64,000 nucleotides of DNA from Mytilisepta virgata (Eukaryota > Mollusca > Bivalvia > Mytilida > Mytilidae): positions 57,987,978-58,051,977 of the forward strand of contig CM051518.1 in assembly GCA_028015205.1 (NCBI GenBank). The letters are read 5' to 3'. Shown here in pieces: positions 33,130 through 45,049 of this stretch. Position numbers and translations under genes: made by a program. Under the pieces are notes generated by a model, which ran no database searches, was not told where the DNA came from, and worked only from the letters and a program-made list of their open reading frames with translations. How positions within the stretch are numbered: the first letter of the stretch is position 1; each line of letters opens with the position of its first letter.

Positions 33130-33250
33130 TGCATAAAGTTAAAAATGAACGAAGAGCTTAGGTCACAAGAAAGTGTGACGGACAGACGGACAGATGGACG
33201 GGGGGTGATAACAATATCCCCGAACTTCTTCGAAGTGCAAGGATAACAAC
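33130..33250. repeat. end of a dispersed mussel-type repeat
   Basis: A 'gacggacagacggacagatgg' tract is followed by 'ggggggtgataacaatatcc' and 'ccgaacttcttcgaagt'. I associate this wording with 3' ends of dispersed mytilid repeats. It is a fragment only. Confidence 0.4.
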
Positions 33251-33956
33251 GAAAGCTTGTCAATATTTGACACAACATTGTAGTCTGCATATTTTATCCA
33301 TGTAGAATAACCATATCGCATGGATGACATGTGAGCACTCATACATGTCGGCGAAGAAAACGTACGTTTACCCATGGCTGGAGAATATCACTGATGAAGA
33401 ATATATACACCGATTAAAATCATTCAATTGACTTTAGCATAACATTATGTAACGTCAAAGAAAACACCGTTTAATATTATCGTGCCAAAAAATGCTGCAA
33501 AGCTCCGCCTTAGTGAAAATCCAAATGTAGGGGGTGGACATCACCATAAAAGGCTTGTTTTTTCGCGAGATTTTTTGTGTTTTGTAAACAATTATCATAA
33601 AAGGCCTGTTGTATGGCCCGCTTTTTTTTATATCCACACTCTCGACAAGATTTGGTTACTCACCTGTAAAGTATTTTACTCCGAGAAGAAAAGGGTAAAC
33701 AGCACGTGCTATAAGTTACGACAAACAGAACCTATTAGTATAGTTTTAAACATTGAAAATACGACATAAAGCGTGGCTCGTCAATTTAAACGCTTTTTGT
33801 GCAAATTATATTTAGAAATGTTTGAAATTTAAATATGATGAAAAATGTTGGATAGACTTATGAATATAAAGTTAGAAGTTGAATGAAAGGTTCAGGAAAA
33901 ATATTTCTGGGATACATGAAAAGAAATACCTGTAGATTGTCTTGTTGAATATTATA

Positions 33957-34094
33957 TGTTATTCGGGAACTTCACAGGGGATACGGGTTCATATTCGCTG
34001 TCTGTGTTCTATATCCGCTGAGCCGTCAGGCGAAGGGGATATAGAACACAGACAGGGAATATGAACCCGTATCCCCTGTGAAGCCCGAATAACA
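33957..34094. repeat. near-perfect long hairpin 1
   Basis: About 60-base arms run inwards from 'tgttattcggg' (left) and 'cccgaataaca' (right). Both contain 'ggatacgggttcatattc' or its complement, and the loop is short and around 'gctgagccgtcagg'. This is a fold-back repeat, probably a MITE. Confidence 0.9.
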
Positions 34095-34133
34095 ATTATA
34101 TTCTGTAGAGTGCTTCGATTTTGTATATATATA

Positions 34134-34297
34134 TAGATTCTCCTTCAGGTACGAGTGAGTTATGGAATTTCTCCACCTGAGATAGTTAAATTTTCGATTT
34201 TCAACACGCGAGCCTTTAGCGAGCGTGTTAAAATCTAAAATTTAACTATTGAGGGTGGAGAAATTCCATAACTCACGAGTAAATTGAAGGAGAATCT
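34134..34297. repeat. near-perfect long hairpin 2
   Basis: About 75-base arms start 'agattctccttcag' (left) and end 'gaaggagaatct' (right). The central palindrome includes 'aacacgcgagcctttagcga'. Only 40 bases separate it from hairpin 1. Confidence 0.9.
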
Positions 34298-34465
34298 GTT
34301 TCTCCTATGATTTTCGACAAATACCTCAAGAAAATGTCGTTGCTATGTAGTTTGTTTACATAGACGTCATTTCGGGACTTCTCTATTTTATCGTTCTAAT
34401 AACTGTAGAAAAAAGGGCGGTAATTCCCACGTAGAAATTTAATCACCGGGAAGTGGTTAAAGATA

Positions 34466-35020
34466 TTATGTATTTTTATCCCACCGATTAAACACGTCAG
34501 AAATAGGAGAAAATCTAATATTCATTTGCACGACATTGGCCAACCCTGTAGGTGTTTTACTATCCATGTAAAAACTGCTGTAGAGTTTTTGTAGATCTGT
34601 CTGTTCAATTTCAGGGTAGTGCTCAACTTCCCCTTTTCCAGCGGCCTTGATCTCGATCATCGCCAGTTTAAAATTTTCATTCGCTGCCGAAAATTCTGCA
34701 CTTGTAATCAAATCAAATTGTTTGAGATGTGGCGGCGACTTTAAGTAACGATTAAGGGAATGTCGGAGATTTTCCAGAGACGACGCCTTGTACAGTTCAC
34801 CTTCTTTTGTACGAACATCAAGATAAAAGCTACATAGGGTCTCTGCCAAACGGTGAATACCAAAGGATTCAAAGTCCTTATCTTGATTTTTATCCTCAAG
34901 ATACGTCTTCAGCAATCTTGCCGCCCTTGCGTTTGCCTTTGATGTATTCTTTGGTATTAAATTTGCCTTTTTAGCATTAATTTCATCGGTTGTATGGGAT
35001 GCAAACCGCTTCGTTGCCAT
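34466..35020 (-). pseudogene. Crypton-type (DUF3504) N-terminal region, 3' truncated
   Basis: An ATG at 35,020 opens MATKRFASHTTDEINAKK, then NTSKANARAARLLKTYLEDK, LENLRHSLNRYLKSPP, FDLITSAEFSAANENFKLAM, GKGEVEHYPEIEQTDLQKLY and TPTGLANVVQMNIRF. This is the N-terminal (SAM-like, DNA-binding) part of Crypton tyrosine recombinases and the domesticated DUF3504/KIAA1958-like genes. The reading then runs into unrelated sequence and stops. The tyrosine-recombinase catalytic domain (R...HxxR...Y) is absent. About 185 of the expected 350 or more residues remain, with an intact frame. Confidence 0.75.
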
Positions 35021-35099
35021 TGTAAACAATTGCAGACGACAAATTTGGTTACCTCCCTTGAGATGAAATAACATTCGGAAGAGATATGAAGTAAATTCC

Positions 35100-36540
35100 G
35101 CAAATGTTTTTTATGATTATATATTCATATTGATATTGATTGAAGTCCATTTATTATATTTTAATGAGGAAAAACAATTGAAGCGACAAGAAGACGCCAT
35201 TTTGAATTCATTCTCCATATCCCCGTTCTTAACCCGGGGATACGGCCTCATATCCCCGGCTTGATTAACCAATCAAATTGCCAGAATATATAAGATTTTT
35301 CACTCATACAGAATATTAAATTTTATTCACATAGTTTGTAGAAAAATTAAGATTATGAATAATACCCGAAATATTTTTGGAAATGGTTAGAAATGTTTAA
35401 AAGTTCTGTGTCAAATAATTCCTTGATTACCTCCTGTGTGCCTATCTATACATTGATGACATACATTTTATATTTTTCGACAATGACTATGTACAGTAGA
35501 TCGAGTACATTGTTATGCGTTACTATATTCATTTCATTGCCAGACTGTACGAAATAAAGATTAACATTAAAGTGCAAACAAAGTTTTAGAAAGAAATTGG
35601 ACCTGGACATCTAGAAATTGTGAAATCCTACTTTCACGATAAATACAAGTGGTACATATGACCATAAAAGTCCTCGGAAAATGTTTTGCCCTGAGTTTTT
35701 TTAAATTATTTTCTGCACGGTTAAAAATTATTTCATGGCGAGATATTACAGCATAATCTGTGTCCGTGATGTAGACCAACCCTACTTCCATGCATTCGTC
35801 GAATGTCTGTGAATATATGACTGCACAGTGAAGCCTTATATTACGTTACTACGATGTCAATTTAAATTAAACAAAAATGATTTTATTCGTAGTAGGGGTG
35901 TTGGACGTAACTTTAAGAAAAAATATTAAACAGTCGCAGAAATGGGGAAAACAAGGCCTAGAGTGCCGTTAGATTTCTTTTCATATTTTTTTTAGAACTG
36001 TGGGATTTGCACTTTTAATATATGTATTAATTTATTTCAAATTCTAACAGAGGGGTTCTTTTTACTTTCTTGTCATTATTATAAAAGGTATACTACATTT
36101 TTATTTTACTTCAACGTGTATGTTTATCTCAGTCGACTTACGTCACGAATTCTATTGTTACTTTCACAGGTAAAAAATACGAAAATTACGTGCAAATATA
36201 AGCCTTTTATGGTGATATCAATTACCACATTTGGATACGTCACTAAGGCGGGGCTTTGCAGCGTTTTCTGGCACGACCATATACCAAATACTATATATTT
36301 CGTCCTAGTAATTGCGGAAGGAAAAATAAAAATACGATAATAAATAAATACAACACGATAAGAATTAAATAATATTGTGACCACAACTGTAGGCAGCACT
36401 GTCCGCAGCGTCCATTACATTAAAAGTCACAGCTGATTTTCGATACAAATGTATCAGTTCAACAACTAATGTAGTTCACCAAACTCTTTATTTATTTAAT
36501 AGTGCGTATCATCGTGTAAAATTTTGTTGAACGGTACTTG
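35100..36540. other. AT-rich sequence, no gene seen
   Basis: Near 35,215-35,290 there is a short palindromic block ('aacccggggatacggcctca'/'tatccccggcttg') echoing hairpin 1. Otherwise nothing was recognised. Confidence 0.45.
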
Positions 36541-36545
36541 TCACC

Positions 36546-36575
36546 ACCCCCCCCCCCCCCCGCCCCCCCCCCCCC
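36546..36575. repeat. poly-C tract
   Basis: About 29 cytosines interrupted once by a G, ending 'acaaaac'. Confidence 0.9.
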
Positions 36576-36879
36576 ACAAAACTATTAAACATTAAATGTC
36601 AGATCCACCAGTACCTGTACTTGCCTGTCTATAAACTTGACTATTAAGGATGGGTAAAGTTTTATTTTAATACTAATATACGACAACTCCTTTGAAAAAA
36701 TTTACCTGAACTGTACTTTTTGGTCCATGATATTGTGTTAAAGTTTCAGAACAATTTTAGTTAAGCAGTTCTTTAATTATCTTACATAAAATAAAATAAA
36801 GGGCGTAGGCTTATTCACTAAAGTGAAGATTGAAGTGTATTTTTGGCCCATGACAACTGGACAATGATTAAACATTAGA

Positions 36880-37204
36880 ACATTAATTTTATTGTCACCT
36901 GATGTAAAAAGGGATATTATGCTGCTGTTAATCACGAGTAAAGTTCTTAGCACAGTCATTTTGAACCGACTGACAGACCCAGCTGATAAGCTTCTATGGA
37001 AAGAACAAGCTGGCTTTCGGACGGACATTCATGTGCGGACCAAATATTTACATGAAGGCAAATTGTTGAGCAGAGCCAAGAGTGGAATGCATCTGTTCAT
37101 TTGAACTTTACTTCAGCAAATCGTTCGACAGCATTAACTGCCCATCACTTTGGAAAATTCTTTATTATTATGCAATTCGAGACAAGATCATACAAGTCAT
37201 AAAG
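36880..37204 (+). pseudogene. non-LTR retrotransposon reverse transcriptase, first piece
   Basis: The frame shows SKVLSTVILNRLTDPADKLL and EQAGFRTD (RT fingers/palm motifs, with the AGFR signature). After a shift comes YFSKSFDSINCPSLWKILYY ('DFEKAFDS...LW' motif), and it ends IRDKIIQVIK at 37,204. It continues at 41,732 beyond a 4.5-kb insertion. The 5' part with the endonuclease is missing. Confidence 0.8.
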
Positions 37205-37571
37205 TATGAGTGGCCATTCGTGTCTGCGAATGCTTAAAAATCGTGCCACAGTATTGAAAACAGAGGTAACGCCAATGGTTACCGAGAGTCACGGGAACGA
37301 TGATTTTTTTTTTATCTGGGTACGGTTTGGCTAAAGATTTTGGTTTATCAAAATTTACCTCTAAACAATAATATTTTTTCGGGTAAATGTCATGATGATG
37401 ATGTTGTTTATATATTGTAATTTGTATGTTATTCTGACTTTGACCCCTTTATATAAGTAAATTCAGCTTAATAAAGCTAATTAATGTATATCGTACCTCT
37501 ACTGTGAATCTACATCAGAACTTGCATAGAAGTGTTATAGTGAGTCTTGAGCGATTTTCTGATTTGGCCGT

Positions 37572-37882
37572 CTCAGAATCCCTTATAAAGTCCTATTAGG
37601 TCTATCTGGGACATTATATATAGGTTCTATTCAGGAAATGTTTTGCCAACTACCCTTTCTTCAGCTGGTGCCTTTTATGCCTACAACACCATTCCTTACA
37701 CCCAAAGCAGGTGAGAATTTAATACCAGGGATGTCAGCCTTTTAGAATCTTCTATTCAATTCGTACCTGCTTCGGGTTTACGGAATGGTGATGTAAGCAC
37801 TGAAGGCATCATTTCGAGGATAGGTAGTTGTTACAAATTTTCCCGAATACACTTAATAGGGTTTGAGAAGGGATTCAGAATT
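37572..37882. repeat. imperfect fold-back repeat
   Basis: The left arm 'ctcagaatccctta' pairs with 'agggattcagaa' on the right. Inner arms 'accattccttacaccc' and 'gggtttacggaatggt' also pair, with a loop near 37,730. Confidence 0.75.
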
Positions 37883-38371
37883 TGAAGTTCCATGGTATAT
37901 TAAAGTATCATTTAGCCTCCATTAATGGATATTGATCCCTTCATTTAAATGTTAATTTACATTATGTTTGTCATGGATAATGTCTTCAAAATAATATTTC
38001 TGCTTTCAACACTTCAGACAAAGTCATGACTCAAGAGCAGGTCATCCAGAAGAAGGAAAACGAAAAAACCGGTTTATTCATTAAAAGTTACCTGCTTTGA
38101 TGGTTCTGATTATACAACTATCAGTCCATCCATTGTAAAAACAATGAATGAAAAGCATTTAGGTAAATCATTGTTAATGACAGTTTCATGTATTTCCTTT
38201 AATTGTCATATTATTGTTTGATAACATTAATTAAATATTTATCAATATAAATTAAGATCCCCTGGCTGACAGTATCTAAACATATAATTAGATGTTATAA
38301 AAACTAGGATAACATATCAATATATTCAAAGCTGGTTTGCATCGATACAGAATTGTGAGAAACTTATTATA

Positions 38372-38860
38372 AAAAAATAAGGAGATGTGGTATGATTGCC
38401 TATGAGACAACTATCCAATTATAGGCAAGCGTACGGCCTTCAACAATGAAAAAAACCCACACCGTATAGTCAGCTATAAAAGTATGAAACAATTCAATTG
38501 AGAAAACTAATGGCCTAATTTATAACAAAACAATTTACGAAAAACAAATATGACAGACATGAACCAACGACAACCACTGAACTACACGCTCCTGACTTGG
38601 GACAGGCACATAAAGAATGTGGCAGGGTTAAACATGTTTGTGAGAACTCAACCCTCCCCCTAACCCGGGACAGTGGTATTACAGCACAACATAAGAATAA
38701 ACTATAAAAATCAGTTGAAAAAGACTTAACTCATCAGATGATTACAAAACAGAAAAACATCAACAAAAACACAGACCGGACGTGGCAGGGTACCCCTTAT
38801 CCATCTCCTATCCCTAACAACAAAAAAAAACACTAAGTACAGATCTGAGAGTACCCGCAA
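38372..38860 (+). mobile_element. dispersed mytilid-type repeat (retroelement-derived?)
   Basis: The text 'ggagatgtggtatgattgcc', 'acggccttcaacaatgaa', 'ccgtatagtcagctataaaa', 'cgacaaccactgaactac' and 'ctcctgacttgggacaggca' is a repeat I recall as very abundant in Mytilus sequences. The coding content is unclear. It is useful mainly as a taxonomic marker. Confidence 0.6.
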
Positions 38861-38944
38861 TTATGTACAGTAATATAAAATTAGATTTTTGCTTTGAAGA
38901 TTACGTACTAGGTTATATTTATAACTCTTATATTTTCACAAAGC

Positions 38945-39168
38945 TGCGTAGTGGTGTTATGAAAGTAAATGTTGAAGTTGGGAGGTATACAAATACACCA
39001 AGAAAAAAACAGATTATGTAATTGTTGTAATATGAAAAGTTTTGAAGATGAGAACCATTCTACTTTAGTGTGCCCCGTGTATAGATTTGTAAGGCTGCAA
39101 GTTTTACCAAAATTTCTGTCTGTGGCCAAATATGACAATAGAAAAGTGTTTGTATCAAACGAAATCTA
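38945..39168 (+). pseudogene. LINE ORF2 C-terminal zinc-knuckle fragment
   Basis: A short frame reads KNRLCNCCNMKSFEDENHST then LVCPVYRFVRLQVLPKFL. The C...C...H...C arrangement followed by YxxxR is typical of the C-terminus of CR1/L2-like non-LTR reverse transcriptases. The upstream RT is absent. Confidence 0.6.
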
Positions 39169-39380
39169 GATCATTAGTTGGAAAATTGTGTAATTATTTG
39201 AAATCGGCTTGGCAGTCTAGATCACATCTGATTAGTTGATTATTTGTCTATTGTACTATCTTAGAATATTGTTCTTTGTTGTTTATTATGCATGTGTCAC
39301 AATGTAAATATGTTTGTGTTGCTATAGCAATTCATTCATTATAGCAAGAATTCATTCACTCACAGAAAGCCAGTTCTTTT

Positions 39381-41060
39381 TTAGCTCACCTGACATGAAA
39401 GGTCATGTGAGCTTTTCTCATCACTTGGCGTCCGTCGTCGTCGTCTGTCGTCGTCAACAATTTTTCAAACATCTTCTCCTTTGAAACTACTGAATGGATT
39501 TGGATAAAACTTAGCATGATTGTTCCTTAGGGTATGCTGCACAAAGTTTATGCTTCGATTTTTGATCCGTCGAAGAACATGGCCACTGTTACTAAAAATA
39601 GAACATAGGGGTCAAACAAGTTTTTCGCAAATATCGAAAAAATCATTAGGTTACGGCAAATTTTGGCAGGTTGAAAGTGTTCAGCATGATGAGAGCTACC
39701 TGTGCGCTTATTTTCGTGAAAATCTGTCAATTGATGTTAGAGTTATTGCCCTTTTTGACATTTTTGGCTTTTTGTTATGTTATTATCTCAAAAATCTTCT
39801 TCTCTAAAACTACTATTCAAACTCAAATGAATCTTGGTAAGATTGTTCCTTAGGGTATCCTACAAAAAGTTAATGCTTGGATTTTTGATTGGTCGAAAAA
39901 CATGTCCGCCCTTACTAAAAATAGAACATAGGGGTCAAAATGCTGTTTTTTGCTATTTTGTCCTGAATTATAGAAAGAAAATGAAGATGAAAGCTACTTT
40001 CAAGGTAAACATGGTATCCCAAGTTGAAGGGTGATGATGAAAGTTTGTTTTGGACGGCCATTTTTAAAATGGCTGCCATTTTCCCTCCATTTTTTACACT
40101 TGCTCAGATTTCAACAATATTTGGTTTTTAAAGTAAACATGGTATCCTTAGTGAATGGTGATGATGAGATTTTTGGTATGGAGCATCTATGGAAGGTCCT
40201 TTAGGAAATTTGCATAAATCTTCCCGGTCCGTAAAACAAAATGGCCGTCATGAGCATTCACATGTTCTGATTGGTCGAAATTTAAAAGTTCTTCTCCTCT
40301 GAAACCGTAACGCCAAATGAACTGATTTTTGGTATGGACGATCTATGGAAGGTCCTTTACAAAATTTGCATAACTCATCATGGTCCGTGAAACAAAATGG
40401 CCGCCATGAGCATTTACATGTTCTGACTGGTTGAAATGTAAAACTTCACCTTACAAACCGTAAAGCCAAATGAACTGATTTTTGATGTACAACATCTATG
40501 GAAGGTCCTTTACAAAATTTGCATAAATCAGCCTGGTACGTGAAACAAAATGGCTGCCATGAGCATGTTCTGATTGGTCAAAATTTAAAACTTCTCCTCT
40601 AAAACGTTAAAGCCAGATGAACTGATTTTTGGTATGGAGCATCTATGGAAGGTCCTTTAGGAAGTTTGCATAAATCTTCACGGTCCGTGAAACAAAATGG
40701 CCGTCATGAGCATTTACATGTTCTGACTGGTCGAAATTTAAAAGTTCTTCTCCTCTGAAACCGTTAGCCAAATGAACTGATTTTTGGTAGGGAGCATCTA
40801 TGGAAGGTCATTTACAAACGGTGCATAAATCTTTCTAGTCCGTGAAACAAAATTTGCACCAGAAACCTTTATATGTTCTGATCGGTCGAAATTTAAAACT
40901 TCTCCTCTGAAACCGTTTGGCCAATGAACTTATACTTGGTATGAAGCATTTATAGAAGATCATTTACAAAGTTTCCAGAAATCAATCTTGTCTGTCAAAT
41001 CAAAAGTTTGTGACTGGCAAGTGAGCGATACAGGCTCAGCCCACTGAGCCTCTTGTTTAG
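39381..41060 (-). mobile_element. full-length pearl/HINE-like element (reverse orientation)
   Basis: The right terminus 'gcgatacaggctcagcccac' 'tgagcctcttgttt' is the complement of the left end seen at 20.4 kb. The opposite end has a hairpin 'gctcacctgac...gtcatgtgagc' and a tcgtcgtc microsatellite (39,430-39,458). In between are about nine ~163-bp units with 'atctatggaaggtcctttac', 'aaacaaaatggccgccatga' and 'cttctcctctgaaaccgt'. Confidence 0.8.
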
Positions 41061-41213
41061 AATTACAAATACATAATACTTTTAATCTAAGCAATGTAAT
41101 AAAACAGTTGTAGCTTTCACAAAGCTTATACTTAATAACATTGTAGAAGTAGAGTTCCAAATATAGTACCAAATTAAGAAAATATGCCTGCTTTCACAAC
41201 TTCAGTTTTTATT

Positions 41214-41474
41214 CATTGTTATTTCATGTTATCGTCCTATTAAGATGGAAAGATGTTGATAATACAGATTAATTTAAGACCACTCCCAATCTCCCACAAA
41301 CTATTCAAAACCTGATGATGGGTACGGCCTTGATCCTATTAATCGATCTAAACAGGTACCCGAAACACATGGGTAGGTTTTGAATGGTTTTTGGGAGATT
41401 GGGAGTGGTCTCAAATAAATTTGTTAATATGAAGATCTTTCCATCTTAATAGAACGATTACCTGAAATAACAAC
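41214..41474. repeat. fold-back repeat, ~100-bp arms
   Basis: The left arm contains 'cctattaagatggaaagat' and 'accactcccaatctccc', and the right arm contains their complements 'atctttccatcttaatag' and 'gggagattgggagtggt'. The loop is at about 41,325-41,365. Confidence 0.9.
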
Positions 41475-41511
41475 GATTTTGATTGGTTGACACAAGTACA
41501 GCAGAACTTAC

Positions 41512-41707
41512 GGTATAAAATGAAAAACTATATCGTTAAAAGTGAAAACTAACGGTATAGTTTGCAAAACTAACGCGTTGAGTTTTCATACCGTATGAAC
41601 TATGAAGTAACGAGTTAGCTTTTACAATTAACGCGTTAGAAGTGAAACCAACGCGTTAAAAGTAAAAACCAACGCTTTGAAAGTTTTATACGGTATGTTT
41701 ATACCGT
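41512..41707. repeat. MITE-like block of 'aacgcgttaaaagt' repeats
   Basis: About seven short units of 'aacgcgtta(a/g)aagtgaaa' type lie between inverted 'acggtataaaa' and 'ttttatacggtat' ends. Confidence 0.7.
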
Positions 41708-41737
41708 CACTGACACAAATGGCCACTCATAATAAAG

Positions 41738-42530
41738 ATACTCTACTGGGACTTTAGTGCAAAAGTACAAACCTCGCAGAAGAGTTCGTCATCAAAACTG
41801 GTGTACGTGAAACAGGGCTGCGTGCTATTCCCTCTACTCTTTTCCTTCTACGTAAATTGGCTAATGAAAGAAACAACAAACGAGGACTAGATTGGATACT
41901 GACAACTACTTTAGAAGATCTGGACTTCGCAGACGATATTGCCTTGCTTTCTCACAGACACAAAGACATGGAATGAAAGACATAAGACATCGCTACGAAA
42001 CATCTGGAAATCTACCAAGATAAGCAGTTCCACCAAGCTTAGAATATTTAAGTGCAACGTTCTTGGAGTCCCGCTATATGTTTCTGAATCATGGAAAGTG
42101 GCACATAAGATTATTCACAAGCTAGATGTCTTCCAGACGAAATGTTTAAGAAGAATTGTGAAGATCGTTTGGCCCAACACAGTCTCAAACAACGAACTGT
42201 ATGGAAGAAATGGCACGAAACCAATCTCAAGTACCACCAGGGAAATGGAGATGGATAGGTCATGGATACAGAATGAACCAAGATGCAAATTCACGAACAG
42301 CAATGAGATGGACACCACCTTGGAAAAGAAAGCGCTGTCGCCGTGAAGAGAAATGGCGACGATCAGTAGAAAAAGAAATGAAAGGTCAATGATGGACATG
42401 GGGAAAAGTGAAGCACTGGGCAGCAGACCGACATTTATGGCGTTCGAAGGTAGAGACATTATGGGCAAACCAGCACGAAGAGGATTACGTTAAGTTAGGA
42501 TATAAGAAAATGATACACGAGTGAAAATCA
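41738..42530 (+). pseudogene. non-LTR reverse transcriptase, second piece
   Basis: The reading resumes with LYWDFSAKV, then the VKQGCVLFPLLF motif (RQGCxLSP box), and TTTLEDLDFADDIALLSHRH (FADD catalytic box). After frame changes comes a C-terminal part with IRIFKCNVLGVPLY-like text, WKVAHKIIHKLDVFQTKCL, RRIVKIVWPNTVSNNELY and a RWIGHGYRMNQD segment, ending near 42,525. This matches endonuclease-reverse transcriptase proteins of animal LINEs. Many stops make it dead. Confidence 0.8.
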
Positions 42531-43198
42531 AAAACGAACAAATAAATAAAAAAACTTAAAATCCTGTTTACTAATAACATGTTTGACCTGTATTTTATCT
42601 GTTGTTAATAATAATTTATATTAAAAATATTTTCTTAGATATTAAAGCGTATACATTTAACTCTTGAACCTTAAACGTTAGACAAGTGAAAATGGAACTG
42701 CAACACTTTCTTGTGATCTATGTAAATATTTTGTCTAACGCTAAAGCAGTGGGACATATGGGATAACGAGTAGACAGATAGAGGAACAGGGTGGGGGTAT
42801 AAGAATACTGGATCTTAAAGAGAAAAGATCCTCGAACATCAAATCTGGGCGAAATAAGGAAACGTTTACTCTCAAGAATTTGCGCCATCCAATAACAAAT
42901 CGTCACAGTTGAGGATCCGTAAAACCTCTGTAGATATAAAATAATAAACTGTTAGGCAAGAGAAGAAAGATTCTGCACGTTTTCCTAATAAAATATTTTA
43001 TACCAATTTTGATGCACAAGAAGAACAGCAAAATGGACAATAGGAAATGTCAACAATGATATACCAATCAATCAAAGAAACCCAACTGACAGAACGCCGG
43101 ACAAAAAATGAGCACATTTCGTCGATTTACGACTAACCAGTTGTGCTCAAGGCCTCAGATGTTGAAAAACATCCAAAATGTTGAAGAGCAAAATATAA

Positions 43199-44637
43199 AA
43201 TGCCAAAATGATCAATTGTTTTAACTGTTTAAATACTTGTTATAAAATATAATTCATTTCGTTCATTTGCCGCAACATTTTTGAAACCAAAATGTTGGTG
43301 GACCATTTTCATGCATGTTAATCCATCACGAAGTACGTGTGGTTTGTTTATTTTATCTTCGAAAAGCATCTGGAAAATCGAAGGGAATATTTGCGATCTA
43401 TCGAGAAAGGCAAATCAGATGTGGGTTATAAAAATTTTCCTCCAACCAAACAGATTCCCAGAAAGCAACCAACGAATAATGTAACTAGATATACACAGTT
43501 TATAAAAACCTGATTTGAAACTTTTTGACTAAACACAAACAATAACATAAAATGTTTAATGCCAAAATGATCAATTGTTTTAACTGTTTAAATACTTGTT
43601 ATAAAATATAATTCATTTCGTTGATTTGCCGCAACGTTTTTGAAAAAAAAATGTTGGTGGACCATTTAATCATGCATGTTAATCCATCACGAAGTACGTG
43701 TGATTTGTTTATGTTATCTTCGAAAAGAATCTTGAAAATCGAAGGGAATATTTGCGATCTATCGAGAAAGGCAAATCAGATGTGGGTTATAAAAAGTTTC
43801 CTCCAACCAAACAGATTCCCAGAAAACAACCAACGAATTATGTAACTAGATATACACAGTTTATAAAAACCTGATTTGAAAATGTTTGACTAAACATAAA
43901 CAATAACATAAAATGTTTAATGCCGAAATGATCAATTGTTTTAACTGTTTAAATACTTGTTATAAAATATAATTCATTTCGTTGATTTGCTGCAACGTTT
44001 TTGAAACCAAAATGTTGGTGGACCATTTAATCATGCATGTTAATCCATCACGAAGTAGGTGTGATTTGTTTATGTTATCTTCGAAAAACATCTGGAAAAT
44101 CGAAGGGAATATTTGCGATCTATCGAGAAAGGCAAATCAGATGTGGGTTATAAAACGTTTCCTCCAACCAAACAGATTCCCAGAAAACAACCAACGAATT
44201 ATGTAACTAGATATACACAGTTTATAAAAACCTGATTTGAAAATGTTTGACTAAACACAAACAATAACATAAAATGTTTAATGCCAAAATGATCAATTGT
44301 TTTAACTGTTTAAATACTTGTTATAAAATATAATTCATTTCGTTGATTTGCCGCAACGTTTTTGAAACCAAAATGTTGGTGGACCATTTAATCATGCATG
44401 TTAATCCATCACGAAGTAGGTGTGATTTGTTTATGTTATCTTCGAAAAGCATCTGGAAAATCGAAGGGAATATTTGCGACGTATCGAGAAAGGCAAATCA
44501 GATGTGGGTTATAAAAATTTTCTTCAACCAAACAGATTCCCAGAAAACAACCAACGAATAATGTAACTTGATATACACAGTTTATAAAAACCTGATTTGA
44601 AAATGTTTGACTAAACACAAACAATAACATAAAATGC
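43199..44637. repeat. four-copy ~361-bp tandem repeat (satellite-like)
   Basis: Units start with 'tgccaaaatgatcaattg' at 43,201, 43,560, 43,921 and 44,282 and are roughly 97% identical by eye. Each has a 70-odd-codon open frame on the plus strand (for example MLVDHLIMHVNPSR...NRFPENNQRIM). The units conserve the frame, but they are so similar that this need not mean selection. Confidence 0.95.
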
Positions 44638-45049
44638 TGTTCATCAGCAGTTTCAAATATCAAAGCAGTCAAAACGGGAAAGCGGAAAATCAAAACTTTC
44701 TTAAACGTTGGTTCCCTAAAATATACAATTTTATTATCAGTACAAAGATGTAATTAAAATTAACTCAGAGTTCTCCGAATACAACGCCCTGTTTAAACGT
44801 TGTCCGTTGGAGTTCAGTTTATAAATAATAAAAAAAAACTTATATTAGATTTTGTTTTTTAGTTTAAACATATTTTATTGCCATAAAAACAGCAAAAGGA
44901 TCAGACACAAGTAAATCATACTTATGAAGTCTTCTCCTCATATATTAACATTCATAACAATAGTAGAGCATGCATTACATACGTACACACACATATACAT
45001 ATCTATAAATATACTACTATAATCTGCTTATTATAGCAAAATTACAATG

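Larger units (their letters stand above)
37205..41731. mobile_element. 4.5-kb insertion with TIRs and 6-bp TSD
   Basis: The insert starts 'tatgagtggccatt' and ends with its exact reverse complement 'aatggccactcata'; similarity extends a few bases further. It is flanked by 'ataaag' on both sides (37,199-37,204 and 41,732-41,737). It disrupts the reverse transcriptase, whose reading resumes directly after it. Inside are nested repeats: a fold-back, a mussel-type repeat, a LINE 3' fragment, a pearl/HINE-like element and two more inverted-repeat blocks. No transposase was recognised, so it is non-autonomous. Confidence 0.8.

Noticed and set aside
42115..42468. A 117-codon minus-strand frame with signal-like leucine-rich text
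   Set aside because: It is antisense to the reverse transcriptase C-terminal region.
43281..44561. Four tandem small genes
   Set aside because: The frames belong to a ~361-bp tandem repeat with near-identical units; there is no sign of a promoter, splice sites or codon-level constraint.
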